DNA of 64,000 nt from Sulfurospirillum sp. UBA4058 (GTDB lineage Bacteria; Campylobacterota; Campylobacteria; Campylobacterales; Sulfurospirillaceae): NCBI GenBank assembly GCA_002382085.1, contig DFZK01000002.1, forward strand, positions 194,478 to 258,477, read 5' to 3'. A program made the position numbers and the translations under genes. Below the pieces are notes generated by a model. It made no database searches and had not been told where the DNA came from. It worked only from the letters and a program-made list of their open reading frames with translations. Shown one piece after another: positions 44,395 to 52,925 of the stretch; positions within the stretch are counted from its first letter, which is position 1, and every line of letters starts with the position of its first letter.

Positions 44395-45405
44395 CTACGC
44401 GCCGCACGCTTGAAATTTTTCCGCTAAACGTTCATAAGGTATTTTACGCCCGATCACGACCAAAAGTGAAGCGGCTTCTTCCTCATCGCCCCATTCCGAA
44501 CCGTAGTCAAAGCCGACGACTTTGTGTACGCCTTGAACGATTAAACGCTTGGGTTCGTCTTGAATCGCTAGAACGCCTTTATACCGTAACATGTCGTTAC
44601 CCCACTCCTCGATCAAAGCTTCCATAAACGCACCGATGCGCGTTAAGTCGAGCTTCTCGGCACGAAACACGTACGACTCGATGTCGTCGTTAAACGAACG
44701 GGGCGGTTTGGCGACACTAAACGATTTGAAACGAATGTTTTGAGCATCTTTGACTTCGTAAACGCCTTGATTGATTTTCAGTGCATCGCTCAACTCAAAC
44801 GCGCCGATACCGATCCAAACCTCTTTGGGTAAAACGCCTCGGTAAGCCTCGAAAATCTCCGCTTTTGAATTGATAGCCGCTAAACGCTCCAAGACGCTCT
44901 GTTTTTGAGCCTCGTCCACGCAATCGGCTTTGGTTAAAATAATGCGATCGGCAAAACCGATTTGCGATGCGCATACGCGATGCTCGTCAAGCTGTTTGAG
45001 ACAATGAATCGCATCGACAAGCGTAATCACCGCATCCAAACGAATACGTTCGCGAATCGTCTCATCCACGAAAAACGTCTGAATAATCGGTGCAGGGTCC
45101 GCCAAGCCCGTCGTTTCCAAAATTAAACGATCGGCTTGAAAGAGTCCTTGATCCATTTTGTCCAATATCCCTTTTAACGCTTCGGTCAATTCGCCGCGAA
45201 TCGAACAACACACGCATCCGTTGCTCAGTTCCACGATCTCGACGTCGGGACTACTTTTCAACAACGCTCCGTCGACGCCCACCGCACCGAACTCGTTTTC
45301 GATAATGGCGATACGCTCGTTTTTGGATTGCTCCAACAAGTAATTAATCAGCGTCGTTTTTCCCGAACCTAAAAATCCCGTTAAAATCGTCACGTCTAAA
45401 AGCAT
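44395..45405 (-). CDS. CobW/YjiA-family GTP-binding protein
   Basis: This 336-residue G3E GTPase has the P-loop LTGFLGSGKTTLINYLL near residue 8, the metal-binding CVCC in SNGCVCCSIRGEL near 64, DPAPIIQ, the NKxD-like LTKADCVDE and a C-terminal CobW domain. Members act as metallochaperones, often for zinc. Placed behind ybdD and cstA it matches the E. coli yjiY-yjiX-yjiA order (established knowledge). A role in supporting the transporter or a metal site is inference. Confidence 0.9.
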   Translation of the reverse strand: MLLDVTILTGFLGSGKTTLINYLLEQSKNERIAIIENEFGAVGVDGALLKSSPDVEIVELSNGCVCCSIRGELTEALKGILDKMDQGLFQADRLILETTGLADPAPIIQTFFVDETIRERIRLDAVITLVDAIHCLKQLDEHRVCASQIGFADRIILTKADCVDEAQKQSVLERLAAINSKAEIFEAYRGVLPKEVWIGIGAFELSDALKINQGVYEVKDAQNIRFKSFSVAKPPRSFNDDIESYVFRAEKLDLTRIGAFMEALIEEWGNDMLRYKGVLAIQDEPKRLIVQGVHKVVGFDYGSEWGDEEEAASLLVVIGRKIPYERLAEKFQACGA

Positions 45406-45416
45406 CTATTCTTTCC

Positions 45417-45617
45417 TTAGCAACAACGCGTTGTACCGTTTTTACCGCCGTAGCGGGCTTCAACGCGTTCTCTGTAAAATTCTTCATAGGTCATCGGTGT
45501 TTGCTCGGGATGCGTTACGCGCATATGCTGAACATACGTATCGTAATCGGGTACGCCGACCATCAAACGTGCGGCTTGTCCGAGATATTTTCCGGCTTTT
45601 GCAAGATTTTCAAACAT
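45417..45617 (-). CDS. YbdD/YjiX-family small protein
   Basis: This 66-residue protein has the family pattern QAARLMVGVPDYDTYVQHMRV and TYEEFYRERVEARYGG. The Cys-Cys C-terminus is notable. YbdD/YjiX proteins are encoded directly after CstA-type transporters throughout proteobacteria, and some are needed for transport. Its gene follows cstA after a hairpin and precedes the cobW-like gene. Confidence 0.92.
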   Translation of the reverse strand: MFENLAKAGKYLGQAARLMVGVPDYDTYVQHMRVTHPEQTPMTYEEFYRERVEARYGGKNGTTRCC

Positions 45618-45638
45618 CGTCTCTCCTTAAAAAAGCCC

Positions 45639-45662
45639 CAAGAAGGCTTGAAAGCCTTCTTG
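45639..45662 (-). terminator. hairpin between cstA and ybdD
   Basis: A perfect CAAGAAGGCTT / AAGCCTTCTTG stem is followed on the minus strand by GGGGCTTTTTT. It would end or attenuate transcription after cstA, leaving lower expression of ybdD and the cobW-like gene; it also leads straight into the ybdD ribosome site. Confidence 0.75.
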
Positions 45663-45713
45663 AGTTTTGTGCCGATTTCATACACTTTCCGTCAAACGAA
45701 TCTTACGAAACGT

Positions 45714-47837
45714 TTAGTGAACCGCACCGCGTAAAATATCTTCCGCATTCGCAGGAAGAGGAGCATAGGGAACTTCAACCGCCGTATCTTTATCGGATTT
45801 AAGTGCCTTGAGGCATGCTTGAACCGTAAAGAAAATCATCACGACGACGACGATCATAAAAAATACGATCAAAAATCCGTCAATTTGGTTGTTGAAGATA
45901 ACGCGTTCAACCGCTTCTTGCGATTTGAAAACCGCATTGGGTTTAAAGTTGCCGCTTGAAAGCAAGGTTGAAAGTTGGTTTGCTTTTGCAAAAAATCCGA
46001 TCGCAGGATCGCTACTAAACGCTTTGTACCAACCCGCACTCATCGTACAAATGACAAGCCATGTCGAAGGAACGATAGTAACCCATGCGTACATTTGCTC
46101 TTTTTTCTTGAAAAGAACGACCGTACATAGCATCAAGGCAATTCCCGCCAACATTTGGTTGGTAATACCGAACAACGGCCATAAGGTGTTAATACCGCCT
46201 AGAGGATCGACGACGCCGACGTAGAGGAAATATCCCCATGCCATAACGACAAGAGCCGTCGCCAAAAGATTGGCAAACAACGAGTCGGTACGTTTAAGCG
46301 TCGGATTGATTAAGCCTAAAAGGTCTTGTAACATAAAACGAGCCGCACGCGTACCCGCATCGACGGACGTTAAAATGAAAAGAGCCTCAAATAAAATCGC
46401 AAAGTGATACCAAAACGACATCGAACCTAAACCGCCGAGTGCACCGTGAATGATTTGAGCCATACCCACCGCCAAAGTCGGTGCGCCGCCCGCACGTGAT
46501 ACGATGCTTTTCTCGCCTACGTCCGCCGCAATGTTCGTTAAGACGTCGGGAGTGACGACAAAGCCCCAATTGCTAACCGTCGCACTTGCCGCTGCCGCGA
46601 CATCGGCTAAACCGCTTGGATTGAGTGCCGCTAAAGGAGAGTTCATCGCAAAGTAAACGCCCGGATCGATAATTGAAGCGGAGATCAATGCCATCATACC
46701 GACGAAAGATTCCATCAACATACCGCCGTAACCGATCAAACGCGCCTCTTTCTCGTTCGCCAACATTTTAGGCGTCGTACCTGAAGAGATCAATGCGTGG
46801 AAACCCGATACCGCGCCGCACGCAATCGTGATAAACAAGAAAGGAAACAAACTACCCGTCCAAACCGGACCGTGATCGCCGAAAGCGTATTTGGTCATTG
46901 CCGGCATTTTCATATCGGGCATCAATAAAACGATACCGATCGCAAGACCGACGATTGCTCCGATTTTTAAGAAGGTGGAAAGGTAATCGCGAGGTGCTAA
47001 AAGCAACCATACGGGAAGAACCGACGCGATAAAACCGTAGGCGATCAACGACCACGTCAACGCAATGCCGCTAAGGTCGAAGTAAGGTGCCCATGTCGGA
47101 CTTGCCGCAACTTGTCCGCCGAGCATGATACCCGCGATCAATCCGATAAAACCGACGAGCGAAATTTCTAAAATACGACCGGGACGAATAAAACGGAGGT
47201 AGATACCCATAAAGATCGCTAAAGGAATCGTAAAGGCAACCGTAAATGTACCCCAAGGACTGTGCGTTAAGGCTTTAACGACGACCATCGCCAAAACCGC
47301 CAAGATTATGATCATAATCATAAAGCACGCAATCAACGCGATAATGCCCGGAACCGTTCCCATCTCCATTTTGACGAGTTCGCCCAAAGAGCGTGCATCG
47401 CGTCTTGTCGATACGAAAAGAACGATATAGTCTTGAACCGCTCCGGCTAAAACGACGCCGGCTAAAAGCCAAAGCATTCCGGGTAAGTATCCTAATTGTG
47501 CCGCTAAAACAGGACCGACCAAAGGACCTGCTCCCGCAATCGCCGCAAAATGGTGTCCGAACAAAATCACTTTATTGGTCGGAACGTAGTCCAATCCGTC
47601 GTTATGACGAAAAGCGGGTGTCATACGCGTACCGTCGGCTTTTAAGACTTTATCGGCAATGTAAAGGCTGTAATAGCGATAACCGATCAAGTAAACACAC
47701 ACGGCGGCGGTTAATATCCACATGGCATTAATCGTCTCGCCGCGATTAAGCGCGATATAGCCTAACGCAATAGCACCGAGTATCGCAACGAAAAACCAAG
47801 CAATCTTTCCGGTTGAACCGGAACTGCTAGCTGTCAT
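45714..47837 (-). CDS. cstA: CstA-family carbon starvation/pyruvate-peptide transporter
   Basis: This 707-residue inner-membrane transporter has about 16-18 helices. Diagnostic parts are FGHHFAAIAGAGPLVGPVLA near 94, the GxVLAGAVQDYIVLF segment and, later, IACGAVSGFHALISSGTTPK near 340. Members take up pyruvate (BtsT, CstA in E. coli) or peptides (suggested for Campylobacter). It is followed by ybdD and a cobW-like gene, and faces a two-component system across a 295-base divergent region. Confidence 0.95.
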   Translation of the reverse strand: MTASSSGSTGKIAWFFVAILGAIALGYIALNRGETINAMWILTAAVCVYLIGYRYYSLYIADKVLKADGTRMTPAFRHNDGLDYVPTNKVILFGHHFAAIAGAGPLVGPVLAAQLGYLPGMLWLLAGVVLAGAVQDYIVLFVSTRRDARSLGELVKMEMGTVPGIIALIACFMIMIIILAVLAMVVVKALTHSPWGTFTVAFTIPLAIFMGIYLRFIRPGRILEISLVGFIGLIAGIMLGGQVAASPTWAPYFDLSGIALTWSLIAYGFIASVLPVWLLLAPRDYLSTFLKIGAIVGLAIGIVLLMPDMKMPAMTKYAFGDHGPVWTGSLFPFLFITIACGAVSGFHALISSGTTPKMLANEKEARLIGYGGMLMESFVGMMALISASIIDPGVYFAMNSPLAALNPSGLADVAAAASATVSNWGFVVTPDVLTNIAADVGEKSIVSRAGGAPTLAVGMAQIIHGALGGLGSMSFWYHFAILFEALFILTSVDAGTRAARFMLQDLLGLINPTLKRTDSLFANLLATALVVMAWGYFLYVGVVDPLGGINTLWPLFGITNQMLAGIALMLCTVVLFKKKEQMYAWVTIVPSTWLVICTMSAGWYKAFSSDPAIGFFAKANQLSTLLSSGNFKPNAVFKSQEAVERVIFNNQIDGFLIVFFMIVVVVMIFFTVQACLKALKSDKDTAVEVPYAPLPANAEDILRGAVH

Positions 47838-47897
47838 AATGTACCTCCCTTAGGTAAGTTTGTGTAGCGTTTGGTAATCTTTAAGTAAAACGATCGA

Positions 47898-47941
47898 TTT
47901 CTTTGATACGTTTTCGGACACATGAGTGCTTTTCAAAGAAA
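47898..47941. promoter_or_regulatory. inverted repeat in the cstA/response-regulator divergent region
   Basis: TTTCTTTGA (47898-47906) and TCAAAGAAA (47933-47941) are perfect inverted nonamers separated by 26 bases, some 60-100 bases upstream of cstA. They could be a regulator site or a leader hairpin. Regulation of cstA by the adjacent response regulator through such a site is inference. Confidence 0.3.
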
Positions 47942-48101
47942 CGCGCTTTACTTTACCGCTCATTGTAATACGAATCTATCTCATAAATCTCATCATGGTT
48001 CAAAATTTTTGTGATGTATTTGTGAAATCTATGATAAAACAAACTCTCTAACGCGTTTTAAGGAGCCCTTAGGCATCAGGAAGTTATTACAAACGCAACG
48101 C

Positions 48102-48107
48102 TATAAT
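48102..48107 (+). promoter_or_regulatory. -10 box of the response regulator gene
   Basis: TATAAT in CGCTATAATTCATG lies 25 bases ahead of the GTG start, which follows AGAGGAC. Confidence 0.6.
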
Positions 48108-48132
48108 TCATGTAAAAAAGAGGACAAAACGC

Positions 48133-48804
48133 GTGGAGCTTTTAAAAACAAAAAACGTTCTGTTTGTCGAAGACAACGATGATTTCGCACAAAACTTTAT
48201 GACGCTTTTAGCCCTTTTCGTTCAAACGATTTACCACTGCAAAGACCTTCAAAACGCACGCGAAACCTTTGCGTCGAAAAGGGTCGATCTGATTATTTGC
48301 GACATCAAACTCAACAATGAAAACGGGCTAAATTTTATCGAAGAAGTGAGAAAAATCGAAACAAATATGCCGATCATCATCTTAAGCGGCAACAAAAACG
48401 AGGAGTTTTTATTTCGTGCGATTCCGCTCAACCTGACCGCGTATCTCTTAAAACCGATTACCTACAAAGACTTTGTCGCCTCTTTGGAAAAGTGTGCCGG
48501 AACGTTTTCCAAACACGAAACGACCTTGCTCAAAAACGGCGACGTCTTTGATCGACAAAACCAAACCCTTCACCTCAAAGACGGTACACTGATCGAACTG
48601 AGCAAAAAAGAGACGCTTTTTCTCTCACTTTTGATCGAAAATGCACACCAAATCGTGACCAAAGATATGCTCTTAGCTTCGGTTTGGGATTATGAAGAGG
48701 TGAGCGAGGGTGCGATTGCCAATTTTATTATGCGACTACGCAAAAAAATCGGTAAACAGTTTATCCATACCGTTGCCGAAAGCGGCTACCGTTTAGGCAT
48801 TTGA
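48133..48804 (+). CDS. OmpR-family response regulator
   Basis: This 223-residue transcription regulator has an N-terminal receiver with NVLFVEDNDD, the phospho-accepting aspartate in LIICDIKLNNENG near 56 and the lysine in YLLKPITYKDF. The C-terminal winged-helix DNA-binding domain has LSKKETLFLSLLIEN, LLASVWDYEE and HTVAESGYRLGI. The start is GTG. It is divergent from cstA and convergent with its presumed partner kinase, whose 3' end it overlaps by 12 bases. The cstA promoter is the obvious candidate target. Confidence 0.93.
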   Translation: MELLKTKNVLFVEDNDDFAQNFMTLLALFVQTIYHCKDLQNARETFASKRVDLIICDIKLNNENGLNFIEEVRKIETNMPIIILSGNKNEEFLFRAIPLNLTAYLLKPITYKDFVASLEKCAGTFSKHETTLLKNGDVFDRQNQTLHLKDGTLIELSKKETLFLSLLIENAHQIVTKDMLLASVWDYEEVSEGAIANFIMRLRKKIGKQFIHTVAESGYRLGI

Positions 48805-50343
48805 AAGCACGATTTGAATGCAAACGCCATCAGGGGTATTGTTAAAAAGAAGTTTTTGACGGTACTTTTCCAAAATACGCCGACACATCGGAAGCCCGAC
48901 GCCTTTATCCAACTCTTTGTCGTCGATACGTCCTCGCGCATTATCGCAAATGCGCACTTCGTCGTCCAAAATCATCACGCGAATCCGCCTATCGTCCACA
49001 TGAGAGCGTTTGAACGCATGAATCGCATTGTTTAAGATATTGAGCCAAATTTGCATGTATTCGTTTTTGATGCCGTAAAGCACTTTTGCCGCATCGCCTT
49101 GAATCTCTACGCTAATATTCCCCTCAAGCAAATGCGTTTCAATCAAAGAGAGCGTCTGTTCGATCGATTCGTATACGTTAAAGTGTTGAAGAAGCGTCGA
49201 GGGTTTGTAGAACTCTAAAAAATTCTGCATCGTTTGCGACATAAAATCGAGCGTTTGTTCAACTTTTTTAAGTTGCGCATATAAAAACTCTTTTTCAATC
49301 TCTTTGCCGTGTTCCATCAAACCGATCAACATTAAATTAACGCCGCTAAGGCTTGAAAGCGGCTCTCGCCATTGATGGGAAATATTGCCGATCATCTCCC
49401 CGAGTTCCGCTTTTTTCGATTGTTGCATCATCACTTTTTGATTTTCGACGTTTTGCGCAATCGCTTTTTTAACCTCTTTGCGTAACATGTAGTTCCATAA
49501 CAAAATCATACTCACGATCAACCCGATCGTGCCGAAGAAGTACCACACCTCTTTACGCAAAGGCTGTTGCACGATAGAAGGAATATAACGATTGACGATC
49601 GTCTCTTTTTCACGTAAAGAGACGCTTTGGATACCTTTATTTAAAATATCGCGCAAGATCGTATTGTGTCCCGTGATACCGATACGAAAAACCGTATCGA
49701 TACCCTCGACGTGCCCTCCGATTTTCAGGTTGAAAAACCCTTGTTGTTTGATCTGATACGCAACAAGCGCAAACGGTTTGATCGTCATATCGACTTGTTT
49801 GTTGGCGACCAACACCAAAGCGTCGCTCTCGCTGGCAACCGTAAAAAGCGTAACGTGCGGAAATTCTTTTTCGATTTTGGCAAACAGCGGCGAACCTCTG
49901 GGCAGTGCCAGCGTACCGCTCGGAATCGATTTGAGGTCGCCGATAAAACTGTGCGTATCGGTCGTAATCAAAACGTTTTTATCGACCAAAATCGGATCGC
50001 TAAAGAGTAACCACGCGTCGAGTTCCGGCGTCTGGCTTATCAAACTCACGATATCGCATTGAGCGTCTTTGGCCTTTTCGAGGCTATCTTCCCACGTGTA
50101 CGTTTGTATGATTTTAATCGTGAGTCCTACGCGTCCGGCTACCAAACTGAGAAGATCGGCTCCGATACCCTCATGATTTCCTTCCGGCGTTAAAACCTCA
50201 AAAGGCATTAACGAAGGGTTCGTACACACTTTGATATCACGGTGCGATAAGATATAGCGTTGTTCTTCGTCGCTTAGCGTAATATGCGTATTACCGGCAA
50301 AGAGCATCGAGGCAAGGCATAAAAGCCACAGGTAACGTTTCAT
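48793..50343 (-). CDS. sensor histidine kinase with periplasmic solute-binding domain
   Basis: This 516-residue inner-membrane kinase has a signal sequence (LLCLASMLFAG) and a periplasmic SBP_bac_3-type domain (about 25-250; KVCTNPSLMPFEVLTPEGNHEGIGADL-like start, seen in parts). A transmembrane helix follows at about 270-292, then a HisKA-type segment with the histidine in IGNISHQWREPLSSL near 342 and an ATPase domain with NILNNAIHAF and KGVGLPMCRRILEKY. The G1 box reads DNARGRI instead of the usual DNGxGI. The ligand is probably a small organic solute. Its start overlaps the esterase gene stop. Confidence 0.92.
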   Translation of the reverse strand: MKRYLWLLCLASMLFAGNTHITLSDEEQRYILSHRDIKVCTNPSLMPFEVLTPEGNHEGIGADLLSLVAGRVGLTIKIIQTYTWEDSLEKAKDAQCDIVSLISQTPELDAWLLFSDPILVDKNVLITTDTHSFIGDLKSIPSGTLALPRGSPLFAKIEKEFPHVTLFTVASESDALVLVANKQVDMTIKPFALVAYQIKQQGFFNLKIGGHVEGIDTVFRIGITGHNTILRDILNKGIQSVSLREKETIVNRYIPSIVQQPLRKEVWYFFGTIGLIVSMILLWNYMLRKEVKKAIAQNVENQKVMMQQSKKAELGEMIGNISHQWREPLSSLSGVNLMLIGLMEHGKEIEKEFLYAQLKKVEQTLDFMSQTMQNFLEFYKPSTLLQHFNVYESIEQTLSLIETHLLEGNISVEIQGDAAKVLYGIKNEYMQIWLNILNNAIHAFKRSHVDDRRIRVMILDDEVRICDNARGRIDDKELDKGVGLPMCRRILEKYRQKLLFNNTPDGVCIQIVLSNA

Positions 50344-50984
50344 GGGCGAGACGAAGGGATATAATGTTCGCTCAATAAAAGAGCGATTTTCTCTGCTATC
50401 AGCGCGTAACCTTGTGCGTTGGGATGAACGGCATCGCCGCGAAGCGTTTCGCTTTCTTGAACCGCTTTCAAACTTTCGTCTTCAATGATCAGCGAACGTT
50501 CTTTGGCAATTTCATAATAAAACGACGGCACGCTAAAGCGCACAATATCCAACGTAGCAACGCCGACCAAAAGCACGTAAATACCTCTATCTTGGGCTAA
50601 TTGTACCATTGCGCTTATATTGGCTTTGGTTTGACGCGTTTCGTTTTGGCGCAAAATATCGTTTCCGCCGTGGCATAGCACCAAAATATCGGGTCGAGTG
50701 CGATCTAAAACACTTGCCAACCGCGCTAAGCCTTGCGCACTCGTTTCGCCCGATATACCTTCGTTCACAACCTCTACATGTAAACGTTCAGCCAACACGG
50801 CAGGGTAGCTTTGCTCAGGCAAAACGCCGTATCCTTGGGTAAGACTATCTCCGAAAGCGACTATTTTCGTATCGAGCGGCAACGAGAGGCTCGTCGTGTT
50901 TTGATCGTGAGAAGAGCGGTAAAACTCGATACCGACGATCAGGGCTAAAACGATGATAAAATTGCGTAACGTGAAGAGTTCCAT
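50340..50984 (-). CDS. GDSL/SGNH esterase, TesA-like
   Basis: This 214-residue protein has an N-terminal membrane or signal helix (LRNFIIVLALIVGIEF) and an SGNH hydrolase domain: block I IVAFGDSLTQGYGV with the nucleophile serine, block III CHGGNDILR, and block V DAVHPNAQGYALIAEKI with the Asp-His pair. It is probably a periplasmic lysophospholipase/thioesterase. The ATG at 50984 is chosen because the frame upstream encodes an antisense-like stretch overlapping the divergent EamA gene. It precedes and overlaps the kinase gene. Confidence 0.88.
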   Translation of the reverse strand: MELFTLRNFIIVLALIVGIEFYRSSHDQNTTSLSLPLDTKIVAFGDSLTQGYGVLPEQSYPAVLAERLHVEVVNEGISGETSAQGLARLASVLDRTRPDILVLCHGGNDILRQNETRQTKANISAMVQLAQDRGIYVLLVGVATLDIVRFSVPSFYYEIAKERSLIIEDESLKAVQESETLRGDAVHPNAQGYALIAEKIALLLSEHYIPSSRP

Positions 50985-51066
50985 GGCTTTATTGTAACGT
51001 GTTGTCGCTTGTTTTAGCAACTCTTGGCTAGAATATTTCTCATTTTTTTTTGAAAGTACCTTCATA

Positions 51067-51972
51067 ATGAAACACAACTCTATTGACGTCATCGGTATCG
51101 GTTTTCTTTTGATCGCAATGCTCACGTGGGCAAGCTCGTTTATCGCCCTAAAAGCAGTGCTTGGCGTCATGGGACCCATGAGCGCGATGTTTGGTCGTAT
51201 GGCGATTGCCAGCCTCTGTTTTGTCTACTTTATCAAGCAGTTTCGCACCTACGAATTTACGAGAAACGACATCAAATACATCTTACTTTTGACCTTTTTC
51301 GAACCCTGCCTCTACTTCATTTTTGAAGCCAAAGCCTTGCAACTCACCACCGCGTCGCAAGCGGGGATGATCACCTCCATGATGCCTTTGATGACCGCAA
51401 TCGCAGCAAGTTTCGTGCTCAAAGAGTACCTCAGCAAACGCGTACTCATCGGCTCTGCTCTGGCGGTGATCGGTGCTGTTTGGCTCAGTCTTGGCGCACA
51501 AAGCAGTGAACACGCGACCAATCCTCTTTTAGGCAACTTCTTAGAATTTTGCGCGATGGTGTGCGGTACATGGTACGCTATCTCGGTGCGTTACCTCAGT
51601 CAACGTTTTTCCGCCCTCTTTTTGACCGCCGTTCAAGCGTTTGTCGGCACGATCTTCTTCTTTCCTTTAGCCATCTGGGAGTCATGGGGCGTACCGTTTA
51701 ACATTTCAGGCGAAGCATTGGGCTGGTTATGTTATTTGGGAATTGTCGTGACGCTGGGAGGGTATGGCATGTTCAACCTTGCCTTAGGTCGCATCGAAGC
51801 CTCACGCGCTTCGGTTTTCGTCAACCTCATCCCCGTTTTCACCGTACTTTTAGCCTACCTCTTTTTGGGTGAAGTGCTTTCTCAAACAGAGATGATGGCA
51901 AGCTTTGTCATTTTTGGAGGCATCATCGTCTCTCAATTACCGCGATTTCGCGCAAAAGAGAAGCTTCTTTAA
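51067..51972 (+). CDS. EamA/DMT-family transporter
   Basis: This 301-residue inner-membrane protein has ten hydrophobic helices in two EamA repeats (LLIAMLTWASSFIALKAVLG at the start of the first, FLEFCAMVCGTWYAISVRYL of the second, and the closing VFTVLLAYLFLGEVLS). DMT transporters export amino acids or other metabolites. The substrate is not predictable. It is divergent from the esterase gene and followed by the palindrome and the first sigma-54-like promoter. Confidence 0.92.
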   Translation: MKHNSIDVIGIGFLLIAMLTWASSFIALKAVLGVMGPMSAMFGRMAIASLCFVYFIKQFRTYEFTRNDIKYILLLTFFEPCLYFIFEAKALQLTTASQAGMITSMMPLMTAIAASFVLKEYLSKRVLIGSALAVIGAVWLSLGAQSSEHATNPLLGNFLEFCAMVCGTWYAISVRYLSQRFSALFLTAVQAFVGTIFFFPLAIWESWGVPFNISGEALGWLCYLGIVVTLGGYGMFNLALGRIEASRASVFVNLIPVFTVLLAYLFLGEVLSQTEMMASFVIFGGIIVSQLPRFRAKEKLL

Positions 51973-51974
51973 CT

Positions 51975-51984
51975 TTACATGTAA
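51975..51984. repeat. TTACATGTAA palindrome upstream of tandem gene 1
   Basis: An exact copy, followed by AACATTTT. It starts 28 bases before the GG of the sigma-54-like promoter. The whole block recurs upstream of tandem gene 2. Confidence 0.8.
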
Positions 51985-52002
51985 ACATTTTTTGACGGTA
52001 GC

Positions 52003-52016
52003 GGTATATTTTTTGC
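52003..52016 (+). promoter_or_regulatory. sigma-54-like promoter of tandem gene 1
   Basis: GG-N10-GC with GCGGTATATTTTTTGCTTTC matches the invariant GG and GC of the -24/-12 promoter and most of TTGCT. It would start transcription near 52027, about 34 bases before the gene. The identical 14-base core is found at 52859-52872. Confidence 0.55.
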
Positions 52017-52060
52017 TTTCATATTTTTAGTCTCAAAGTATGATTTTGAAGGGGCAGAAA

Positions 52061-52810
52061 ATGTATGTACATGAGAGTAGTGTTGGCTATACACTTTACA
52101 TCCAAAATGATTACTATGCAAATCAAACACTTAAAGAAAGCGAAGCTCTTGCGCAGGGAAAAGAGTTTTTAGAGGAGACGTATGATTCTAGCTTAGATGA
52201 TTACCTCAATAAAATTATAGAGAATATTCCTGAGCTTAAAGCAGCACAAGAGTCAGGTATTGGAATAGGTGTTGTGATTTTACCTGAAAGTGCTTCTTCA
52301 ACCCTAAAAGAAGCAGTGAGCCAAACCACGGATAAGATGTTAGATGAAGGAACCGATGAAGATATTCTTAAAAGTGTTTTAGGGATCGTAAAATTTAATT
52401 ATTCTGCAGATATAGAGTATGGTCAACAAGATAAATATACTAATATGCATGTCAAAAATGAGTCTTTTAACTATGATATGGACGCACTCAATGACGTTTT
52501 GAGTAAATTTCAAGAAATTTACAGCTCAAATGGTGAACTATCAGCAGGGTTGAGTAAATTTTCAGAATACCTCAACACCATTTACAATGATTTAGCCCAA
52601 TCTACAAACTCTTCTAGTGAAACGATAGCCACTGTATCGAAGGAAGATGAAACGAGCAACGATCTTGTTGGAACTTTGATGCAAGAGCTTGATAAAAGTG
52701 AAGAGGGAACAACCGACGGCTCTTCTGAACTCACTAAAAAACTTTACAAAGACTACATCAAATCACTCTCTTCACATCTCACAGGTGGGTTATTACAACA
52801 GACGAGCTAA
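52061..52810 (+). CDS. tandem paralogue 1, unknown function
   Basis: This 249-residue acidic protein has no signal peptide or membrane helix; it begins MYVHESSVGYTLYIQNDYYA. Conserved with its neighbour are ENIPELKAA, VVILPESASSTLK, the KSVLGIVKFNYS region, IYSSNGELSAGLSKFSEYL and a C-terminal block ending LTGGLLQQTS. No known family is recognised. The start at 52061 follows GAAGGGG; an in-frame ATG seven codons upstream lacks a site. A sigma-54-like promoter suggests control with flagellar or nitrogen-type genes (inference). Confidence 0.8.
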   Translation: MYVHESSVGYTLYIQNDYYANQTLKESEALAQGKEFLEETYDSSLDDYLNKIIENIPELKAAQESGIGIGVVILPESASSTLKEAVSQTTDKMLDEGTDEDILKSVLGIVKFNYSADIEYGQQDKYTNMHVKNESFNYDMDALNDVLSKFQEIYSSNGELSAGLSKFSEYLNTIYNDLAQSTNSSSETIATVSKEDETSNDLVGTLMQELDKSEEGTTDGSSELTKKLYKDYIKSLSSHLTGGLLQQTS

Positions 52811-52832
52811 AGATTCAAAGATTTCTATGATT

Positions 52833-52842
52833 TTACATGTAA
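52833..52842. repeat. TTACATGTAA palindrome upstream of tandem gene 2
   Basis: An exact copy followed by AACATTTT, 26 bases before the second sigma-54-like GG; a duplicate of the block at 51975. Confidence 0.8.
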
Positions 52843-52858
52843 ACATTTTGGCTATAGC

Positions 52859-52872
52859 GGTATATTTTTTGC
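52859..52872 (+). promoter_or_regulatory. sigma-54-like promoter of tandem gene 2
   Basis: The same GCGGTATATTTTTTGCTTTC as at 52001-52020, retaining GG-N10-GC while surrounding bases differ. Such conservation supports function. Confidence 0.55.
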
Positions 52873-52925
52873 TTTCAATTTAAGGTTATTTATTTTGCAC
52901 CATTTTAGTGATACAAGGATACCTA

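Noticed and set aside
50985..51179. A 65-residue N-terminal extension of the TesA-like esterase
   Set aside because: It runs antisense into the EamA gene and the residues are not protein-like; the ATG at 50984 gives a normal signal helix and length.
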